Shown: piece after piece, positions 1 to 10,971 of the stretch
How positions within the stretch are numbered: position 1 is the first letter of the stretch
Layout: each line of letters starts with the position of its first letter
Origin: Mesaphorura yosii
Taxonomy: Eukaryota; Arthropoda; Collembola; Poduromorpha; Tullbergiidae
DNA length: 64,000 nt
Direction: 5' to 3'
NCBI GenBank assembly: GCA_009869945.1
Contig: WIXG01000044.1
Location: 266,777 to 330,776, forward strand
The notes under the pieces: generated by a model
Seen by the model: the letters and a program-made list of their open reading frames with translations, nothing else
Database searches by the model: none
What the model was told of the DNA's origin: nothing
Translations under genes and position numbers: made by a program

Positions 1-1645
1 TAACAGAATCTTGTTCACAATCCACTCAGGCGTTGAATAGGGCTGGTAATTTTGCCCGTTGTATAGTATGTAGTAAAATTAGACACATTTCAATTGGCAT
101 TGGCATTAATCGACTGAACACAACTGACACCGTCGTCGCGTCAAATGCTACGCACAGAATTTAACAATAGTAAATAGAATTAACTGTCTTGAGTTCGTTA
201 GAAATCTGAGCCATACAAAATCAGCTGTGCCTTGGCCGTAGAAAGTTAACCTTGCAACTTTATTTGCACTCAAGCGCTGCCTTGCTTTGCGCTGCTTTGT
301 GTTGAGGATTTATTTTTACACTTTATAAAGCATGTGTTTAAAATTAGCAAGAAATCGACATCACCATTAGCGTTAGTACAATTCTGTACAAGCGCAATGC
401 AGAAATTATACTAACCTAATTTTCTCCTTCAGCGGAGCTCACAGCGTGATGAGAATATTGCAGTATTGCAGAGCGCAAGTTGCAAATTTGGTACTTGGCT
501 TGGTTTGACTGGTTGCAAAAAAGAGGAACCTGAGCCTGTAACATCGATCTCGATTCCCTGAAATGCAGTGCAGTGTGAATTTTCTTGCTTTGTCATCATG
601 AAATTGTTACATTTAGTACACTTATTTCGGCCAGAAAGCGGCCTGGCTACCCTTCGACAATTAAACACTCCACTGCGTTGAATCCTTTGTGATATTGCAG
701 CCTGAGCCTAGGACGACTAGGCACGTAGGGTGTATATAAATTGACTTACATTTTCAAACTCAATCTCGTGTACAATAGCACATCACTGCCTCTACGAGCA
801 GATTTCTGTGCAAAAAATAGCACATCATTTGATAGAAATCTGACGAGACTACATTGCAGTTCTGCAGTCGACCGTGCTAGAAAGGATGTGAACGTAAAAA
901 GGAAAGCGTTGCAATTCAATTTTTGCTACAAATTAGAAATGTGATGGTGCAAAATTGATTGGGCTAGCTTCTTTGCTGTGAATGCGTGTACACAATGCAA
1001 TGCAATGCAGGAAATGGGAATGCATTGTTTCTCGGTCGGTGACAGTCTCAAATGTCTCGCTACTCGCTGCATTTGTAATTTTTGCAAATTGCCGGTTCTA
1101 AGCCACAGAAATTCTTCCTGCATTCTGGCAGGCTGATATTCTGAAGCGTCCTCAGACGCCAAATCCTTAGCTAACTTGAGTCTGTCTGATAGTACAACAA
1201 TTTGTGATTTGTCTGTCAAATGTAACGGTTGACAAAACAAAACATGCAACTGCCAGTGCCAGCAACAATGAAAATGAACTACGCACGCATGGGGCAATAA
1301 TGCAATGTAATAAATCTCATGCCCTCGTGCAATTCGTCATTCATGCCACACATGCATGCAGTGCCAACAATAAACGATTGTTCGATCCGAAAATAAACAA
1401 TACACGCAACTGTTCGCACCTGCTGCTTTATGCGAGCGCTCACTGAATAATAATTTTAGCATCCATATCCAACCCACAAGTACGATTCGCCCTTCGCCAT
1501 TGTCTTCTCCGTGCTTAATATTCCATGCCCGACTGTTCGTTGTTGCCCAACAATGCGATATGCGACCTGTCGACCCAACCGATCGATGACGGCTTAATTA
1601 CTGGCCTTGGTTCACTTCGTTACTAAATCTGTATTCATGTCACAG
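1..1645. other. Non-coding 5' flank or first intron of the lysyl hydroxylase gene
   Basis: No convincing exon is visible. Short open frames on both strands lack splice context and protein-like composition. The signal-peptide exon expected upstream of 1646 could not be found, so it either lies left of the window or is too short to recognise. A TATATAAA word sits at 733-740, but no TCAGT-type initiator follows at the usual distance. Confidence 0.5.
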
Positions 1646-4600
1646 GTTCTTCACCACCGCAGACAGACGAGACCACACCACTGCTCGTCCTCACCGTCGC
1701 CACAAAGCCTACGGAGTCATTAACGCGTTACCTTCGCACTGCCAAAGTCAATGGACTCCACGCCAAAGTGCTAGGGCTCGGCCAAGAGTGGAATGGAGGA
1801 GACGTGCGGATTAGTCCAGGCGGTGGGCAGAAAGTTAACTTGGTCAAGACTGAAATCGAAAAATACAAGAACGACGCCGATAAAGTCATCATGTTTACGG
1901 ACAGGTATGAAGTTTAGTCAAACAGTTCCTGATTGTCAAATTGACTGTGTGTTTAATCAATTATAGCTATGATGTCCTCCTGCTCGGAACACCGGAAAAG
2001 ATTCTCAACCAGTTTAAGCTGTCCGGAGCCAAAGTTCTGTTTGGTGCAGAGTCATTCTGCTGGCCAGACGAAAGTCTGGCAAATAAATATCCCGAAGTGC
2101 ATCGAGGAAAGAGATTCCTGAATTCTGGTGGTATGAGCGAACACTCATGATTCATGAATTTGGTTGGAGGAGGCCAGGGAGTGTGTAAATTACGTGATAT
2201 GAATTTATCCTTGCTTGTAGGATACATCGGCTACGCTCCAGAATTGTACAAGCTGTTATCACACACCGAAATCAAGGACTCGGACGATGATCAGCTTTAT
2301 TTCACGAAACTGTTCTTGGACGAAGATATAAGGACACAAGTCAACATGAAGCTTGATAGTAAATCGTCCATCTTTCACAATCTGAACGGGGCAACAAGCG
2401 AGGTGGAGTTGTAAGCCAAGCCATATAATAAATGAGTGTACCCGTGCAATTTCAGACTGGAGAACTTAGCCTGAAACTGTATTGCAAATTGTAGGCGATT
2501 CGAGGAAGGTATCGCGAGTCTCCTCAACACACAATACAACACTCAACCGCTTGTGTTGCACGGAAACGGACAGGCAAAATCCGTGCTGAATTCCTTCGGA
2601 AATTATCTCGCAAACAATTGGAATGAAAAGGACGGGTGCATATCTTGCTGGGATGGGATGATAAATCTGAAGGATCATATTGAAACCACGAAGAGGGCAC
2701 CGGCTATCGTCGTCGCTCTGTTTATCGAGAGACCGATTCCATTCTTGGAAGAGTTCTTGATCAAGATTGAAAGGCTGGACTATCCAAAGTCCAGCATTCA
2801 TCTGTTCCTTCATAACACGGTAAGGTCTAAGTGTTATTATTCTTTCCACCAAAATTCTTATTCGCTATTCGCAATTGGTCCAATTCCAGGCTCCTTACAA
2901 TGAGAAATTAGTCAGCGCCTTCTTGGCCAACAATACGCAGCAGTACGCTAGCGTCAAAACTATTCTGCCGTCCGATAACACCAAAGAATGGCACGCAAGA
3001 AATCTTGCCATGTAAGTTGACCTTGCTGGTTACCAACTTTTCACTGAATTGTCGAACTCTGGCACATCCAACCAATTTCTTTTCTATGACTTTCAGTGAC
3101 CACTGCCTGCAGAAGAAATGTGAATACTACTTCAGCGTAGATGGCGAAGCGCATTTAGACAATCCCTTCGTTCTCAAGCTCCTGATTGAGCAAAATCGAG
3201 AAATCATCGCGCCACTCCTTGTCAGGCCATACAAGGCATGGTCGAACTTTTGGGGCGCTCTCAGCGCGGAAGGTTTTTATGCACGAAGCAACGACTACAT
3301 GGACATCGTCAAAGGAGATCGAAGGTAAGAACTCGCTGCTAAATGCATTACTTTATTATTGCCATCAAATTACGGTCTAGGCTTATACGCAATTCGTGAT
3401 ACGCATATGATAGAAAGACACTACGTAAAATTTGCATTCAAAATTTTCATATGATGTGCAAAAGCGTTTCCACCGCGGCCAGACTTGCGGACACCAAGAC
3501 CTTAGTCAGCCAACGTAATAAAGTCCGTCCGAAATGACCTCCTGTCATAATTATACTTGTTCTCTGCGTAGCATTCGTAAATTCCAGCGTCCATTTGCGT
3601 TGCGGGGTCGATCTCCATTTTCGACTTGGTTCTATTGCCACTGTTCCACACATGAATCTGTCGGCATAAATTGTAAGCCATTTGTAACTTCTGAAACCTT
3701 ACATTTTAGTCTTTAATGCAAGGCAGTTGCTGCATGTTTCTGAGCTTACCATGAGTTGATCGTGGAAGTACATTTCTGCCCCGTCTTTAAACCACGTGAT
3801 ATGGGGTCTCGGATACCCTTCCGCCATGCACATGAAGTAGATCTTGTGTCCGAGAACGTACTCCAAGTCGAAGTGTGAAGCTTTCGTTATCTTTGCGCCC
3901 TGCAAAAGAAGACACCTTATTTACGATTAAATGCTTAAATCGAAGATAGCTTTGTACAAGACGAATATTTACAGCCGGATTTTCATAATATCCTTTGGCT
4001 TCTTGGTCACGCCATTTCGTTCCTTCTGGTAGCCTTTGGTTGAGAGCTGCTTTCCCACGGGATTTGCCACGTCCCTAAACAAAGCTAGTTTTTAATGCAA
4101 TCTGCGTCAACAGATAATGGAATTATTAACAAGTTACTCACCCTTCGCCCATCCACCAACCTCGGCTCTGAAATCAACAGCGCAATCAGGAAGATTAAAA
4201 CGAATTTCTCGGCAGCCGTGCTTCGAAGCATGATTTGATCAAGTTCAAGTTCCCGAGACGAATTGCGAGAATATGTCTGCACCCCGCATTGCACTCGCTC
4301 CAAGTGTGTTGTGTCTGTGGCGAATGCCCGTGAACATGAACGTGAAGTTCGGTGCTTAGTGCTTAGATTCTAGCATCTAGAAAATCGATACCGGAACGCT
4401 TGCTCACATGCTCGCTTCAAAACTCTTGGAAAATTCCTTTGTTTCTCCGCAACTAGTTTGGAAATTTCCTTCACTAGGCTAACTACGATGTGCATCAAAA
4501 TTCATAGTTGCGTCGGGTATTTGGAGCTCGCAGTAATGAAGGTGCCCTTTGTTTTGCAGAGGAGTTTGGAACGTGCCATTTATCAGTGGATCATACTTAG

Positions 4601-6689
4601 TCAATGGATCCATACTTCGAAATCCGGACACCAAGCCCTCATTCATCTCAAATTTGTTGGATGCCGACATGGCGTTCTGTGTCAACAATCGAAACAGAGG
4701 GATCTTCATGCATATCTCAAATCGAGTCGATTGGGGTCATTTGGTACGAATTAGACCGTGGCGTGGCACGCCGCACGCGGCTCAATATAGTTGTGCTATG
4801 ATTATGAGTATGAAATGGCTCGTGACATGCAATTTCTTCTTTTCGCAGGTCAATGCAGAAAATTTCGATACATCTCACGTGCACAATGAATTGTATCAAA
4901 TATTCGACAATCGATGGGACTGGGAAGTGAGATACTTGCATCCAAACTGGTCGAAGGCCCTGGAGCCAAACAGCACTATCGAGCAGGTAAAAAGACTATT
5001 TCTGGTGGAACCTTGTTAAATGCAATGATAAATTCGCATTATTCTTCATTTGGCCTGCAGCCTTGTCCAGACGTGTACTGGTTCCCGATCGTGACCCCGC
5101 GATACTGCGTAGAGAAGGTTGCGGAAGTGGAAAATTTTGGTCAGTGGTCGGACGGATCGAATTATGTAAGTTATGTTGTGAAGAGCTCAACACCAAAACC
5201 GCTGACAAAATTTCGAAGAATGTGTCATTGCAATCTCGTTCGTCGTAGATTTTGAGAATGATAGTAAAATATTTGTATGAAAGGATCCGCGTCTTGAGGG
5301 TGGCTATGAAAATGTGCCGACTGTGGATATTCACATGAATCAAATAGGATTTGAGGCGCACTTTCTAGAATTACTGCGCTTGTACGTTGAGCCCTTGCAG
5401 ACGAGGGTTTACACGGGTTACTATCATTATGTAAGTCAAATCAATCCGATGGCACAGCGATCATAGGGAACAAGAAGAAAATACAGTGCAATCCAACATT
5501 AAAGGTCTTAGAAACCAGCACACAGTGTAGCAATTTCCTCTAACTTCAAGAGCTCACGTGATTTGTGTGCAAAGTTTAAAAATCGGATCCTTCAGGCATG
5601 ACAAAAATTGGAGAGCAGCAGATGAAGAGTTAAACCGCATGATTTCTTCCGCTTTAACTACATTTTATTTTGTCTTTCACCAAATTGCATGCACTTCCCC
5701 AGAACGCGGATCGTAAAGAGACTGGCTTTGACGATTATCCAACCGTTGACATTCACATGTTCCAAATTGGACTTCATGACGTATTCCTGGATTTTCTAAG
5801 ACACTATGTCCGTCCATTGTCCGCCAAAGCTTTCGAGGGCTATGACGAGGTTATAATTTCATCAACTCGGCTGATTTTTTAAATTAGAGTTGTGATTCGG
5901 ACAGGTTGAGGGTTTTTATTGTTGCATTTTTCGTGGCGAAGGGTTTTTCCGAATGGGATCATTACGTTTTACTCCTCATCTCTGCTCTCCGCTTACCAAG
6001 TCTTTGCTCTAAAGTATCTGAAGTTGATTTCGATGTTATTTGCACATAACACGTCTAAATTGGAGCCAAACGTAGCTGCTATAACAAGTATTTAGTGTAC
6101 AAAGATTCTCAGATCGAATCCTTACGATGCACTGGAAAGTACACGTATTTTCTTCTTATTCTTTTGGTCATGTCGTAGAAATCTGTACCTCATTTAGTTC
6201 CAGTCAGTTCTTTACTCGAGATTAATTTGTTCTTGTAAATGTCCAGCCGCCTTTCGCGTCCATGAATTTTATGGTGCGCTACAAGCCCGATGAGCAGCGA
6301 GAGCTGAAGCCCCACCATGATACATCCACGTACACGATTAATATCGCCATGAATACTTACGGGAAAGATTACACGGTAAGCCTGACATTAAAGCCCTTAA
6401 CTTAACATGCGAATGATGGAAAATGAATGCTGTAATTGGAAATATTCACTCAGGGCGGCGGATGTCGATTTACGAGGTACAACTGCTCGGTGGTCGAAAC
6501 TAAGCAAGGATGGGTGAGTTTGACAGGCAAACCACTAAGATTGGAAAAATTGTCAATCATTAATGCTATCCGTGTCCATTTCTTGATCTTTAGATGTTAA
6601 TGCACCCTGGAAAATTAACACATCAGCACGAAGGTCTGAAGATCCTATCTGGGACTAGATACATAATGATTTCCTTCGTGGACCCGTAA
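1646..6689 (+). CDS. Plod: Procollagen-lysine 2-oxoglutarate 5-dioxygenase (lysyl hydroxylase), 5' end missing
   Basis: The family hydroxylates collagen lysines in the ER using Fe(II), ascorbate and 2-oxoglutarate; some members also glycosylate hydroxylysine. Exons: 1646-1904, 1967-2130, 2221-2410, 2495-2819, 2890-3011, 3097-3324, 4560-4743, 4849-4986, 5061-5165, 5284-5430 (or 5703-5849), 6247-6375, 6454-6513, 6594-6689. All have GT-AG borders and compatible phases, giving about 714 residues, close to family length without the signal peptide. The N-terminal part has the glycosyltransferase-like LTVATK and DSYDV motifs. The C-terminal dioxygenase domain shows HHD (iron His and Asp) in exon 6247-6375, and a His in [11 protein letters not shown] as the probable third ligand. 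The protein ends in SFVDP, as lysyl hydroxylases do. The first exon may instead start at 1662. The signal-peptide exon is not seen. The 1.2-kb intron 3325-4559 contains another gene on the minus strand. Confidence 0.93.
3352..3357 (-). promoter_or_regulatory. Polyadenylation signal of the oig-4-like gene
   Basis: TTTATT on the plus strand reads AATAAA on the minus strand, about 145 bases past the oig-4-like stop codon. It still lies inside the host intron. Confidence 0.5.
3502..4231 (-). CDS. oig-4: OIG-4-like secreted single immunoglobulin-domain protein, nested in a lysyl hydroxylase intron
   Basis: Exons on the minus strand, 5' to 3': 4231-4142, 4074-3973, 3899-3750, 3657-3502. All have GT-AG borders and phase 0, giving 165 residues. 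Residues 1-25 are a clear signal peptide (hydrophobic [10 protein letters not shown]). Then comes a basic Gly-Arg-Lys segment, and then one I-set Ig domain from about residue 68. Its paired cysteines are in FMCMAEG and YECYAEN, with the core Trp in ITWFKDG. The GRGKSRGK-to-ENPAG linker and the Ig sequence resemble the arthropod/nematode oig-4 family; the C. elegans member is a secreted factor that stabilises acetylcholine-receptor complexes at muscle. The start at 4231 is preferred over the upstream in-frame ATG at 4303 because it puts the hydrophobic core at the right distance. The gene lies wholly inside intron 3325-4559 of the lysyl hydroxylase gene, in the opposite direction. Confidence 0.88.
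5284..5430 (+). CDS. Plod: Lysyl hydroxylase alternative exon A (canonical version)
   Basis: This exon is 147 bases, phase 0 at both ends, and encodes the segment just before the iron-binding HHD. It keeps the family signature [15 protein letters not shown] and ends in TGYYHY. The donor (GTAAGT at 5431) is strong. The acceptor is weak: almost no pyrimidine tract precedes the AG at 5282-5283. It is homologous to the exon at 5703-5849 and is probably used instead of it, not with it. Confidence 0.85.
5703..5849 (+). CDS. Plod: Lysyl hydroxylase alternative exon B (diverged version)
   Basis: Also exactly 147 bases and phase 0. The translation shares PTVDIHM-QIG, the Leu/Arg/Tyr pattern after it, and a Gly-Tyr near the end with exon A. 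It differs at most other positions (TGFDDY in place of GGYENV, FEGYDE in place of YTGYYHY). The acceptor has a good pyrimidine-rich stretch (TTCCCCAG), while the donor (GTTATA at 5850) is weak, the reverse of exon A. Equal length and phase make the two exons interchangeable. Confidence 0.82.
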
Positions 6690-9600
6690 TAAAAGTCGGC
6701 GACGATAGAAGAATGTTGAATACCATCCATATGCAATCTAGAGTCAAGTTAGTTATGAGTGATTATGTCTCAGGCTTATGTCAGTGACGAGTGGTCGTTA
6801 TTATTAAAATTCTTAACCAACAATGAGGAGTAAGCTCGAAATCTCTGCAAACGAATCTCTAATCTTTACTTAAATAATAATTATAATTAGATTGTACTGA
6901 TAAAATAATTAAAAGTATGCAATGCCCCCGTGCCCGTGTTTAAGTCCTAATGCATGATGAGTACATGATAGAAATTGTAGTTATAAATTCAGTCCATGTC
7001 ACAAATCGGTTAATCGTGTCAGATGTGAGTGAAAATGTCTACCAGTGAAATATGCGCGCAACAATAATACATGCAATACGAATGCGATAATTAAACTTCT
7101 ACTTAATTTTCTCACATTTATATAAAGAAAGTCTAAATCATGATACATGAGTACTATGAACAATCAATAAAAAGACGTGAATTTGTTTGTTATGAAAATT
7201 AAACCAGCAAGCGTATCAACACCATCAAGGCATCAACGCTGCGCTGAGTGGTGCGTGGCCATACGACTGACGATGACAATCGCACCGCACCGTCTCACAT
7301 TAAAGTTCATTATACTCTTCATTTGTTATATAAACTGCTAATGAGGATTAAATATTTATGAGACGATTAAGCGTTATGTGTTTCGCAGTATGGCACAGAC
7401 GCGACCCGCGAGTCCAGACACCGACGCTGCAGGTTTGTTTTGTCTGGCGTGTCCGTGGCGTGGCATGGAGTGGCATGAATGTGCATGCGTGTCCGTATTT
7501 GCAAATCATTACAAACGTCCGCCCAGCAATCTCGAGTCTGTCGACTCGGCTCGGATTCAACTGAGTCACGACCGCCATCACTGCTGCCGATTCCATGCAT
7601 TCTGCATTGCGCTGCATGCAACGATGCCCGTACGATCATTTAGTTGAAGTACAGTTAGAGCAGCGCAGCAATGCAAATCGTAACGAGAATCGGCGTCTTT
7701 GACTACGACTGAAATAGGTAACTGTGAATTCGTCAGTCAGTGAGTGCCGAGTGCACACGGCTTCGTTTGCCAGACGAGACCAGAAATGCGATGAAAGAGA
7801 GATGAACTCTGTTATTTAATTCATTGCGATGCAGTAGTAATCTACGTGCTTCATGCTGCTGTTGCCGGTATTGCGTGATACGAGCTAGAGACGAGCGACG
7901 TGCGTGTATCATTCATTCATTCATTCATAAAAAGTTTGAACTCTAACTACGCTACGCCGAGACTTGTGGCTCGATGAATACAACTTTTTGTTTAAACTCT
8001 AAACCACAACAAGAAGGAATGGGCCGCCGAAGTGCATATTTTAAACCTGGTCTCATTCTCATTGCGTTGTGAGCTGAGCTGGCTAAGGCTGAGGCTGGAT
8101 CTGACTGTACTTTGTACCTCACCACGAATAAATTGTTTGCATAAAATATTTTGTTGTGTCTGGCCTGCTTGTGCCATGCCAAATCGTAGGCTCAGGCTCA
8201 GATTCGCATTCGTATTCGTATTGGCAGTATATTAAATATTATTCAGATCCAAGTTTATCAGCGTAGCGTAGCATGGAAAACCGATACGGAATACGAAGCA
8301 GTTGCATTGAATGCGGTGCAGATAGAGAAAGAATGAACAAAGAGTACTCGTACCATCCTGAAACCAGTGCCAATTCATTCATACCTGTCTGATCTCTGGT
8401 CTGGCTGAGATACACTGTATTTTCATTGCATTGCACTCGTCGCGTCGGTCAAGTCAACGTCAACAGAAACAGAATGGTTTATGGGACTACGCGACTGCGA
8501 TTGCGATTTTATTCATAAAGAGGATGATGATCTCTGGCTACGACTACGCGAAATGCTAAAACACAACCGAGCAACTGCTTCACTGTTTCTACTTTTGCCT
8601 GTCTGGCAGTAGTATTTATTAGTAGACGATCATGCCATACTATGCATTTCGTGTTACGTATAATCGTCGTAGACAAGACAAACAAAAGGGGTGAATAGTG
8701 AATTGAAGCAAGCAATGAAATGAAGAGCTGAGTTGAGTTTGGAAGATGCGGTCGCATCGCGATGAGATGCGACTAAAGCGTGCGTGTTAAAGCCAAGCCA
8801 GGGATGAAAGTGGCGGGTCCAGCCGTGGGCTAAATTGTTAATTGTCTACGACATCGACTTTATAGCAACGTGAAGTTTTGTGAATCATTCCGTTTCAGGT
8901 GCAGTTGCAATTTTTTGTATTGGAAGTGCCAAAAATGGCATGAGTTCCAATTTTGAGCTTTCGCGGCTTTCACGGGCATTCTGGCGAAGCCACTGAAGCC
9001 TGGCCGATTCTTTCCCTGAGATAATGCCCATCTCTGGCTATAAGAGTATACCAGCGTAAAAAGCGTAATGGCACGGCCAGTGGAGGCTGGATGCCAGTAT
9101 TACAACTTTTTTCATGGAAGGTGGAGTTAAATAACTACGTAGCTTTGTTGCGCATCGGTAGTGTTAAGTACTAAGCTAAGCATGCATTATGTTTAGTAGT
9201 ATTCGTATATTTTGGAGAAGGCGTCATACTCGCTTTTCGCGTACGTATTCATTCAACACTGTATTATGTATATATGTGTACGATGCACTCACTGACTGCA
9301 TGCTTGGCTCGCTGGTATAAAACCTGAATCCTGAATACTGAATACAACTTTTACTACGTCGCGTCGTCGGCCCACAATGTACGCGATTTTACTACAACAA
9401 CTTTTCAAGAGTGAAAACAACCGAGCGACCGAGGATCCCAAGCCAGACAAGATGCGATGCGATGAGTTTCATGGGCCTTTGCCTTGTCTGCCTTGCCTTG
9501 TCTGAGCGTACGTAACCCTTGCACGATCGTATTTTGTTGTACCGTACCAGCACTCAGGCTCAGAGTAAAAAGTGTTTTTTCGAAGCATTTTTAGCATTTC

Positions 9601-10740
9601 ATTCAATATTACAGAAAATGGCCGCTCTCTCCGCCGCATACGCGTACGTATAATATTTGAATTCGAAGCCATACCAAAGCCAAAGCCAGACAGCTACGCT
9701 GCGACCGAGCTTTTGGCTTTAGCGTAGCTTGTTCCTTCGCTTCAGTTTCAGCCTCGGCTTGGCTTCATAAAATAAAAACTGAAACCCTTTCCCACAACAC
9801 GAAATACGAATACGTCGAATTCATATGCTCGTATTGTACAATTGTAAAAGCCAGGCAGAACCAGCGTTAGCGTACGCGTACGTAGTCAGTCAATCAATGT
9901 ACGTATACAAAAAATCAAATAAAAATAGTAAACTAAAAAATTATATATTTCAGGATCACGGTCTGTGAATTTTGTAGAAATTTTATTATCAAATTCGTAT
10001 TTTGTAGTATAAAATTTTACTCTGCCCGTGTTGGTGACAAGCTGCTAGCAACACGAGACGCATTTGACAGTATGCAGTCTACTTGTGGCACTTGAACTCT
10101 ACAACATAATTATACGGCTGCGGCTAGGCTACTTTTACTATCGGCAATTTTATACGTGCGGTATATCAACCGTCTGTCGACAGCAGCGGCGACGACGTTT
10201 CTCTACCCGCAGGATCTCGTCATTGGTAAATTCTTACTCACTTATCTCGTTTCGTTTGCTATGCAGCGCGGAATTAATGCAAATTACGCCGAGCAGGAAG
10301 GATTTGCCCGTCCTGGGAGAAAGTAACCATGCATTTACCACGAAGGGCTTTCTAAATTGAAAGTTGTGGTCTAAAACACCTGCATTTTGATGGCAAAAGC
10401 AAACCCGAGCGGTGGGCCATGTCTAATGAATGCCATTTTCTTTCTTCTTCGCAGAACAGGTGAAAGCAAACGCAATTCAGGTAGCATCTTGGTCTTCGTC
10501 GAGTCGGGAACTTGTTAGTCTTTGACGTTTGGTCTGGCGAAGCTCTTCTCAGGATCGACCCTCTGACAGCAGCTAACTAGTTGTTTATCGGCAACTCTTG
10601 ATGACTGAAGAAATCTTGTGATATTTTTACCTTTTAAACAACAAAGCGAAGAAAGCATTAGACTCGTCTACCGTGGGCTTGAAAATACAGAAGACTTCAA
10701 GATCAAGAATAAGAATTACTTTTTACGGTATACCAAACAC
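6690..10740. other. Non-coding region: lysyl hydroxylase 3'UTR and intergenic DNA
   Basis: No gene is supported. The DNA is cryptically simple, with repeated words such as ATTCATTCATTC, GCATTGCA and AGCCAAGCC, and several CGCGTACG palindromic words (9238, 9641, 9871). Short open frames overlap on both strands and show no conserved domain or splice context. Confidence 0.6.
7166..7171 (+). promoter_or_regulatory. Probable polyadenylation signal of the lysyl hydroxylase gene
   Basis: AATAAA lies about 480 bases after the stop codon. Another AATAAA overlaps the stop itself (6688-6693), but it is too close to be the usual signal. Confidence 0.4.
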
Positions 10741-10764
10741 ACGACAAGCACACGTGCTGGGTGG

Positions 10765-10971
10765 TATAAAGAATTAAGAGAAAAGCTGCGAGAAAGTCGT
10801 CCAGTTCAGTCAATTGTCAATTGTGCCCGAATATCTCGTTAAGTAAGAAGAACCGAAGATCGTGGGCGATCTTCAGCCTTCAGCTACAGAGAGAAGCAGC
10901 GGAGGAAGAAATAAGCAAAACATCTCACGGAAATTCAACCTGACCCGACACAGACACAATCAATCCAAAGA
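10765..10971 (+). promoter_or_regulatory. Imp: Candidate promoter and 5' leader exon of Imp
   Basis: A TATAAA box at 10765-10770 is followed 35-45 bases later by CCAGTTCAGTC, an initiator-like stretch. A purine-rich leader then runs to 10971, where a consensus donor GTAAGTTC begins. The Imp start-codon exon has a strong acceptor (AG at 14904-14905), so a 3.9-kb first intron would join them. This is inferred from position and signals only. Confidence 0.3.
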
